A stretch of 64,000 nt of DNA, from NCBI GenBank assembly GCA_037176845.1, contig JAYKXP010000022.1, positions 434,001 through 498,000 on the forward strand, written 5' to 3'. The translations under genes were made by a program, and so were the position numbers. How positions within the stretch are numbered: the stretch's first letter is position 1; each line of letters opens with the position of its first letter. A model generated the notes under the pieces. That model worked only from the letters and a program-made list of their open reading frames with translations. It was not told the origin of the DNA and did not search any database. Shown piece by piece: positions 58,801 to 64,000 of the stretch. This stretch comes from Paramarasmius palmivorus. Its lineage: Eukaryota; Basidiomycota; Agaricomycetes; Agaricales; Marasmiaceae.

Positions 58801-61795
58801 CCGGTACTGTATGAAGAATAGCTAGAATCGCATACAGTTCACCACAGTTGTTGGTCTGGTGACCAGTAGCACGTAATGCAAGATTTTTAGGGTTTCCAGG
58901 CCCAAAGTAAATGCCAGAACCTGCCGACGCAGATCGTCCCTCTGTGATACATGAGCCATCAGAGTACACTTTGATGGGAAATGTAGGCGATGAAATGGCT
59001 CGACCATATAAATGATCTAGTTCTTCGTCCAGCAGTAATTGCTCAGAATGTATGAGCGCGTGGAACATGTGGTCAAGGTGTGTCACCAAAGGCATCTCAA
59101 CTCGCTCCTTCTTTCTTTTCTGATGAGGAGGTGCAGGTAAGACGTTGAGCCCTGGGAAGATAAGTTCCAGACAGAGAAAGTTATGATCAGACCACGGGGT
59201 CTCCTCAGATACTGTCAATGACTGTATGAATGGCAGGCACAAGGTGGATGAAATAGCATAGTCGATAACTGAGCGAACCTTATACGGTTCTCCTGTTACC
59301 TTGTCCGTCTTGGCTTTGCAATAAGTCCAAGAGGAATGAGTGCCCGGGATTGTCTCAGACCCATTCAGTATAACTAGCTTGTGAGCCTGTGCAATTTCCA
59401 GCAGGGAACGACCCCTTGTGTCCGTAATCCAGTCTGCAGAAGAGCGACGAGGATGGCCAATACCATCTGGGCAACGGGATCCAGTGCGAGCATTAATATC
59501 ACCGCAGATTATATAAGCCATGCCAAGCTCTGTTGCCAACGCAATCGCCTGCTCAAGGGCCGTGAAAGGGTGGACATCTGTCCACTTAGTCCAGTCAGAG
59601 TAGGTGTGGTGTGGCAGTATATAAACGTTAAAGATGATAATGCCACCAATCTCAATTCCAATAAAATCAGGCCCGGAAAATTCCTCTCGGTAAATCGGTT
59701 TCAAGTGCGGGCGCACAAAGGTCGCAACTCCACCCCACGGCGGAGTGAGATCGTTTGATGCGCGTGGGCAAGAAAACGCAAGAAATCCTTCAGGTGGAAT
59801 AGCTTCTTCGTATTCATAGTGATGAGTCTCTTGAATGAGAATCACATCAGCACTCAACAGTAGCTGACGGAAATCATCATGAAGCATGCCCCATTCAAAA
59901 TTTCCATCGATATTCCAGCTGACCAGTGAATACGGTGCACGAGAAGCATTCATATCATTCGAAACAGTAGGTACATGATCTTGGGAGTCGTGGTCGGGGT
60001 TTTCACGCACAGCTCGGACTCCCTCTAAATCAGGAAGAGATACAGGTGCCCAAGAGTTCCACATCTCCATAAACCATTCTGCGTTTACAGGGTCTGCAGT
60101 ATCTTCAGCTGTACAGAAGACTAATCGCAGATAACGGCCACCATTTCTTACATAAACAAAACGTGGAATAGGGACGGCTGCTTGAGATTCGACAACGATA
60201 TCTCCAGACCATTGTGCTAGCAGGGAACGCGCCTCCTCAAAATTTCCAGGGAATCGATCCTCGTATGGGCCCAACCAGACAACAGGGGACATACTCGTAG
60301 GCTCCGACGGCGGGGAACTGATACGATCCAGAAGGGGCCGATGAGAATCCGCATATTGCAGAGCGTCCTCTTGTGATGAGCCAGGCTGTGTTGGTGATGA
60401 CTGAGCCAGAGAAGAATCACTCTGTTGCTGCAGAGGAGAAGCCGATGAGATTTGCTGTGTCGGTGACGCCAGCTCCCCATTCGCACGAAGCGATGCCGGT
60501 GAGGAGAGGTTTGCTACAGCGGCATACAGAGCATCCAACACTATGCGACCGATATCCTCCGTTGAGGGCCGTTCTTCCATTCTAGCCTGAGACGATGTCG
60601 GTAGTGGCACTAAATGTTGAGTTTGCGGATCAGGGTGTCGGTGAGACGGCAGATCCTCCACTCTGACACGGGAGGAAGTCGCCACAGGAGCCTCCGTACT
60701 ACGACGACTCGCAGCATCCCCGGATTCCACAGTAGGGGCAGACCGAGACTGTAGGGATTGTTGATCCTGAGGAACGCCTGACTGCGGGTGCAACACTCCT
60801 TGTGATAACGATCCAAGATAATCCCGAATGTCAGACGTCACACCATGACGGAACGCGTTCAACTCTTCGTTCAATTCTGACTGAAATTCCGAGCGCACAG
60901 TGTTGATTCGGTTTTCAAGTCGAATGCAGTTACCATCCACGCGCGTCCGAGACGCCGCTGCAGACTCTCGGGTGGACGGAGGCCTGATGAGCAGTGAATC
61001 GGAAGGGAACAATGGCGGTGGAGCCAGAGCACTAGTCGGGGCTCTGGATACCCCACGGGATCCGCCACGGGGTCCTCGACCACGAGATCCGCGAGATCCG
61101 CTACCACGAGACCCGCGACCACGAGAACGACCACGAGAACGACGGGGAGACCCCCTATCGAACGATGAATAAGCCCGGTCAGAGGACGAGTTTGGGTGGG
61201 CTGCGAAAGGCACATAGGGAGTGTAGGAGGACCCCAGTTGTCGAGAAGTGGACGAAGAGGAATCCCGATTGAAGAAAGCTTGAGAATATCTCGGTTGAGA
61301 ATGGTGTGAAGACTGTTCTTGGTCATCCCCGTGAGTCTGAGAATGTGTTGACAGCTCCAGCTCACGACGAAGTCGCCGACGGACCTCGTCGGCGTCAAAG
61401 TAAGGGCGGGGGTGACGGACAGGTGTAGTGGGGAATGGGGAGTGCGGTGATTGGGAGAAATTACGAGGGGAATCAACGTCCTCAATGAGATTATCGGTAG
61501 CATGACCCCCGTCCCGCGACGCACTTCCTTGTCTGTCATCTGCCATCTCCTCATCCCTTTCCTCATCCACATCCATCCATGTATCGAATACGGGGGGTGC
61601 AATGTAGTCCTCCCCGTCGTCTTCTCCTAAATCTTGAAAGTTGTTGCTACCTGAAGGGCGGTGAGACATTGTTGGTAAGGATTCAGAGGCAGCGAATCCC
61701 CGTAATGGCGAGCACGACTGCTCGTAATAGTCGATATACGGTACGATTAAAGAGATAGAAGTACAGTTAGAAGGTAGAGAGGCAAAGAAAAAGCG
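55826..61795 (-). mobile_element. Full-length non-LTR retrotransposon (LINE), single ORF
   Basis: An element of about 6 kb on the minus strand inserted into the MYND copy 2 gene. From its 5' end: leader 61670-61795, one ORF of 1896 codons (55979-61669), 3' UTR of about 150 bp, then a simple-sequence tail that reads (ATCT)n followed by T's on the element strand (plus strand 55819-55840). Both flanks show AGAAAAA (55819-55825 and 61796-61802), a possible short target-site duplication, although the A-rich content makes it weak evidence. No LTRs. The ORF is uninterrupted, so the copy looks young. Boundaries are approximate to about 20 bp. Confidence 0.85.
55979..61669 (-). CDS. LINE polyprotein: endonuclease - RNase H - reverse transcriptase
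   Basis: An intact 1896-residue ORF. Approximate layout: 1-500, disordered, Ser/Pro/Gln-rich, with an Arg-Gly box at about 170-206 (RSRGRGSRGSGSRGSRGRGP), perhaps standing in for an ORF1 RNA-binding part. About 575-840, apurinic-type endonuclease: VSWNIDG, LIQETHH, IICGDINAR, TPWSDHNFL. About 897-1035, RNase H: VYSDGS, NNCGELYAIL, IYTDSHYVI, RGHSGNIHNENADALA, with the DEDD residues all present. About 1250-1480, reverse transcriptase: IAAIPKVGK, NYRTIAL, FVDISNAFPSTNQ (motif A Asp), GVLIGDPASPLLW, and HLEHADDMVII (motif C, His-Ala-Asp-Asp). About 1790-1812, a Cys/His cluster CRACGVCYETPEHVLLCCDC. The order is unusual, because RNase H normally lies C-terminal to RT in LINEs. Expected activity: target-primed reverse transcription of its own RNA. 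Confidence 0.92.
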   Translation of the reverse strand: MSHRPSGSNNFQDLGEDDGEDYIAPPVFDTWMDVDEERDEEMADDRQGSASRDGGHATDNLIEDVDSPRNFSQSPHSPFPTTPVRHPRPYFDADEVRRRLRRELELSTHSQTHGDDQEQSSHHSQPRYSQAFFNRDSSSSTSRQLGSSYTPYVPFAAHPNSSSDRAYSSFDRGSPRRSRGRSRGRGSRGSGSRGSRGRGPRGGSRGVSRAPTSALAPPPLFPSDSLLIRPPSTRESAAASRTRVDGNCIRLENRINTVRSEFQSELNEELNAFRHGVTSDIRDYLGSLSQGVLHPQSGVPQDQQSLQSRSAPTVESGDAASRRSTEAPVATSSRVRVEDLPSHRHPDPQTQHLVPLPTSSQARMEERPSTEDIGRIVLDALYAAVANLSSPASLRANGELASPTQQISSASPLQQQSDSSLAQSSPTQPGSSQEDALQYADSHRPLLDRISSPPSEPTSMSPVVWLGPYEDRFPGNFEEARSLLAQWSGDIVVESQAAVPIPRFVYVRNGGRYLRLVFCTAEDTADPVNAEWFMEMWNSWAPVSLPDLEGVRAVRENPDHDSQDHVPTVSNDMNASRAPYSLVSWNIDGNFEWGMLHDDFRQLLLSADVILIQETHHYEYEEAIPPEGFLAFSCPRASNDLTPPWGGVATFVRPHLKPIYREEFSGPDFIGIEIGGIIIFNVYILPHHTYSDWTKWTDVHPFTALEQAIALATELGMAYIICGDINARTGSRCPDGIGHPRRSSADWITDTRGRSLLEIAQAHKLVILNGSETIPGTHSSWTYCKAKTDKVTGEPYKVRSVIDYAISSTLCLPFIQSLTVSEETPWSDHNFLCLELIFPGLNVLPAPPHQKRKKERVEMPLVTHLDHMFHALIHSEQLLLDEELDHLYGRAISSPTFPIKVYSDGSCITEGRSASAGSGIYFGPGNPKNLALRATGHQTNNCGELYAILAILHTVPGTRALEIYTDSHYVIRSLVEWAPMHAKCGWAVPNGQLIHCIATGIESRCAPIAFRWVRGHSGNIHNENADALALEGAYKALPIPNSDLDFMSKCFPPRFIPGQEVDTVPKVSTDLPPLVQEVSGESRLSRNAYRSVSFAHGAAHRGRSFKRKVQRDIQQRLLEASEKSQTFWRLYKKLRYPHSLPCQVSVQQLFDVFVPRMNPPDPTKCIFDTARLRREDDRNSERAPRTPPSRFPVLNEPVSVEDVAAVKAYLKARKHSNATGTDEVMYTDILTWDNQLICELLNECFNSCDSPGAWMTTLIAAIPKVGKDATLPSNYRTIALESCFLKFATLLVAHKFTTAAESANILPKSQNGFRAGYRTNNNAFILRALIDKVRSSGQSLYVAFVDISNAFPSTNQSALWNRLEDWGFTGPYFDWLRSVYSRMRYLVSLDGELSPEFAATSGVLIGDPASPLLWILYLAMFSLPFDPDDADLLGTNISHLEHADDMVIISRTAAGLQRHLHSLQAWCYTNFLSIAVEKTKVMVFHPSAAHERTCPIPVLCIYDKVLKVVEEYKYVGISFSSVRGHMFDTVYDKKRRSALAASHGIFGTERLIGRDRLFPHIARSLYTALVDCHLIYGCDVVVDTHMRSFSKLHEVQLGFLRRLLGLGKRSMIAVLYTETGVLPLRTRRLILALKYLDYLLSLPLDQFASLALRQCMVLYGLNTSCWVTDLQWAVSNLPGADGISFPMGNNLSRQSVQGLIRSIRAATCRDLQSCIDQFSRLSLLRGRLEPVDPNSRDIATYRCVCVRHYLTRVLNHHYRRRLTQLLCGALVPTVFLASPGRAHRVTDDVDGLLCRACGVCYETPEHVLLCCDCLQGPGRDDFLSCVGLQPLDRVDALTFLKRCIFSWDLVIPTARFIALGIDAWMEYCEEHGGLVDDVEGNVVDVDDSESDAYGEV

Positions 61796-62945
61796 AGAAA
61801 AACGACCACCGAAAATTGATGATGGTGGTTTGTGAATACTCGGCCTCGGTATTATGGCTATGCGTTGTCATTCATTCTGAGTCTCATGATACACGTATAG
61901 GCAGATTGGAAGGATCACAAATTTCTCTGCAACGCGCTCGCGTCTCTCGAAAAAGACGCGAGAACGCGATGGACGCTACTCTCCAGTATCGACGATCGCT
62001 GCCATACGGACGCAGAATACGTGAACAGGGTGTGTAGAAGGATAGGAAGGACGGAACAAATGCACCTGAAGGACGTCCTCAAACGTCCCCTGACCCCCCT
62101 GGAGAACAATCTCATCGGCTGGCAGAGGAGCTGTATAGCCTGTGCTCGAACAGACCGTATCATTCGAATGGAACCCACATCCTATAAACGCGAACTCAAG
62201 GAATGTCCAGACTGTGGTCTCACCTATTATTGCTGTCAAGAACACTGGGATGCGGTCTACCCGAGACACGCTAAAGAACCCTTTGACGGCGCCAATTACG
62301 ACGGGAAAACCCAATGCCAACTCAACCAGGAAATCCGCGTCGATATCGACTTTTACCAAACCATGTCGGAGGATGATCGTTCACTGGGATGGCTACCAAA
62401 GCGATCGAGACCAGAGTGGAAGATGCTTAGAGGTCCTCCAAAGAACTGGTTGAAGGAGTTTTCCAAGGATTTCATTGACGAGTACGGGAAAGAGGCTTCG
62501 AATCCTATCACGTTACTACCCTGCTTGCGTTCAGCTGGGGATGGTCTGTCAATGCCGATGACGATCCTGTACGCGCTCCAACTGTTAAACGCAACAGATG
62601 ATAGCTGGACGAAAAAGTCACAGATGACAATCCATGTGGGTGAGCTGGTACTATCTCAAAAGGTCTTACACTTAAGTATCATCCTTATTCTCAGGTTCTA
62701 GGCGCCGCACGCAACGAGACCATGTACGCTCAGATGTTCGAGGAAATTATCCATCGTCTACCCGAGCTACAGAGGCTCCATGTCCTCCTCTGTGGACCCG
62801 GCTTAGATACAGTGGTGAACCCAAAGCCTGGGACATCGGTGATGATGGGATCATGCTCTGATTGCGCTGAAAAGAACCGCACGATGCGAGTTGAAGTACA
62901 GGCGCAGTGAGTGACTATTTTGCTATATCGTGGCCTTATATAGTA

Positions 62946-63424
62946 CTAGAACTCTGACCCGTGCTATGCACGGTGCCGGGGTGCACTCTCAACCCAAAGC
63001 CGCGCTGCTCGTCGCCGGCTCTTCGCAGCCCGGCTTTCAGGTTGTCATAAACCCATTTGCTGTCAGTGCTCCGTTGCGTCTCTCAAGTACTGGTTTCTTG
63101 CTCTGTCGGGGGCAAGTCAGGGTTGCTGTAATTTTGCATTGATTTTCCCAAAGCTACGCTGCCTGTCGTATATGTTCCTGTTTTCGCCCGTTTGCGGTCA
63201 GTGTCTCCCGCTGTGGTCCCGTTGTTGAGTACTAATTAACGTTGAGTTTCCACCTGCCTGTTGCTCCATTAATCGGATTCGGCTGGATGCCGAGACTGAT
63301 TTTTTTCCAGAAATTTCTTGCGCTTTCGCTGTTCTTGCCCCACTTTTTGCCTTTTATGGTACTTTATGTCTGGGACAAACGATCTGGAAAGTTCCAAAAA
63401 GTCTGCTCTTTTTTGTATAATAGA
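62946..63424 (-). mobile_element. Non-autonomous Helitron-like element in a MYND intron
   Basis: On the minus strand the element begins TCTATTATAC after an A and ends with hairpin CCGTGC-ATA-GCACGG, 9 nt, then CTAG before a T. These are the hallmarks of Helitrons: 5' TC, 3' CTRR with a GC-rich hairpin about 10 bp upstream, insertion between A and T, no target duplication. Removing the 479 bp restores an intron of exactly 57 bp (GTGAGT start, CTGAC branch-like site, CAG end), the usual intron size here. It has no coding capacity, so it would need a RepHel protein from elsewhere. Confidence 0.75.
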
Positions 63425-64000
63425 TGACTGACCTCCCTTCAGCCGTTACCACGAGTATTACGAAAAACATCGCCAAAACTACACCATTCCAGACTTGGCC
63501 ATCGCCTTTAATAATGGATCCATAGACTCTCATGACGAGTGGCAGGATACTATGGAGCTTCTGGTTGACGAGGGGGTACCTTCTGTCTTCACAGTACGTT
63601 CTTTCCTCTTTCCCTCGCCTTCTTCGTGGGTCCTACTGAAGTGCTTGCAAACAGTCATACACCCTCGATGAAGCCCTGGGTGAATCTCTTCTCCTGCGTC
63701 TTGCCGGAGCGAAGCTCATTCCTGGCTTGGGCCCACGAAGGAACCCTTGGGCGAGCTGTCACCTACAAGTCGAGCCGAACAAGGTCTCTGGGTACTTTTC
63801 CGATAATGCCTGGTTCTCTGGCGGTTTTCGTGGGCGCGGTTAGTGTATTAGTGACGCGAATTTGTAGCATAGTTAAAAACCAACTGGCAACTTGGCCACA
63901 TGTAGAGTAGAATATGGCAGAATAGAAGTATGTATATCGCCGGAGATATGGGCACGTACAAAAGCAGGACCGTGAGAGCGATTTGCGGCTTGTTCCTTCT

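Larger units (their letters stand above)
55620..63842 (+). pseudogene. MYND protein, copy 2, split by a LINE
   Basis: Paralogue of the gene at 42987-44876. Exon 1 (55620-55759) encodes MKASGVLPPLTANFLQACHH through CSKCKSVGYCSE. Exon 2 continues after an intron with DCQK, directly followed by the LINE. The gene resumes at about 61911 with ADWKDHKFLCNALASLEKDA and runs through CIACARTDRIIRMEP, CPDCGLTYYCCQEHWDAV, GLSMPMTILYALQLL, YAQMFEEIIHRLPELQ and DLAIAFNNG. It ends FSDNAWFSGGFRGRG at the TAG at 63840-63842. The LINE sits at the end of micro-exon 2, so the MYND finger is cut between its sixth and last ligands. Unless a roughly 6-kb intron is spliced out, no normal protein is made; reading through exon 2 meets a stop after a few codons. 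A 479-bp Helitron-like insert lies in the intron 62907-63442. All other exons are open, so the break is recent. Confidence 0.8.

Noticed and set aside
60871..61602. 243-codon open frame on the minus strand
   Set aside because: An out-of-frame shadow of the LINE polyprotein's biased N-terminal coding sequence; starts at a non-preferred position inside the ORF.
61796..61802. AGAAAAA as a certain LINE target-site duplication
   Set aside because: Matches 55819-55825, but a 7-bp A-rich match is likely by chance and leaves an awkward donor site; kept only as a candidate.
1..64000. CRISPR arrays, rRNA, tRNA or a prokaryotic origin
   Set aside because: No regular spacer-repeat array, no tRNA arm consensus noticed, and intron-rich genes throughout indicate a fungal nuclear genome.

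Overview
This is nuclear DNA of a filamentous basidiomycete, most likely an Agaricomycete. Genes carry many short GT-AG introns (about 50-60 bp) and micro-exons. The gene content fits that group: FunK1 protein kinases, AA9 lytic polysaccharide monooxygenases, multi-intron cytochrome P450s, F-box/LRR-like proteins, RBR ubiquitin ligases, MYND proteins with an MSS51-like C-terminus, and a single-ORF non-LTR retrotransposon. The AA9 pair suggests a plant-cell-wall-degrading lifestyle. I saw no rRNA, tRNA or CRISPR.

Layout: 1-7.1 kb, a tandem pair of FunK1 kinases on the minus strand, the second one broken. 9.0-13.3 kb, a Zn2Cys6 transcription factor (+). 13.4-21.4 kb, a tandem pair of SNF2-family ATPases with a C-terminal PHD finger (-). 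22.4-27.7 kb, an orphan protein and two F-box proteins (+). 28.6-32.3 kb, a tandem pair of AA9 LPMOs (+), each with an inverted repeat upstream. 32.3-35.3 kb, a tandem pair of RBR E3 ligases (-), the second lacking the C-terminal module. 36.0-37.0 kb, an orphan acidic protein (+). 38.2-41.2 kb, a Cla4-type PAK kinase (-). 43.0-44.9 kb, a MYND protein (+). 45.2-53.3 kb, a block of secreted protein / P450 / secreted protein / P450, all on the minus strand. 53.8-55.4 kb, the CCR4-NOT subunit CNOT11 (-). 55.6-63.8 kb, a second MYND gene (+) split by a roughly 6 kb LINE and carrying a 479-bp Helitron-like insert in a later intron.

How the parts fit: the window is dominated by local gene duplication, with at least six paralogous pairs. 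In several pairs one member is degenerating or changed: FunK1-B has a stop and a frameshift, RBR-2 is shortened, SNF2-A has lost its N-terminal start region, and MYND-2 is split. Conserved core genes (CLA4, CNOT11) sit between these variable blocks. The most interesting accessory item is a small secreted protein at 45.2 kb, built of two 34-residue repeats with dibasic Kex2-type sites and lying next to a P450. It is a candidate precursor of processed, possibly modified, peptides. The LINE is also notable: its single 1896-residue ORF has the order endonuclease, RNase H, reverse transcriptase, with RNase H upstream of RT.

Exon boundaries are read by eye from splice signals and paralogue comparison. 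Gene spans are given from start codon to stop codon and include introns.
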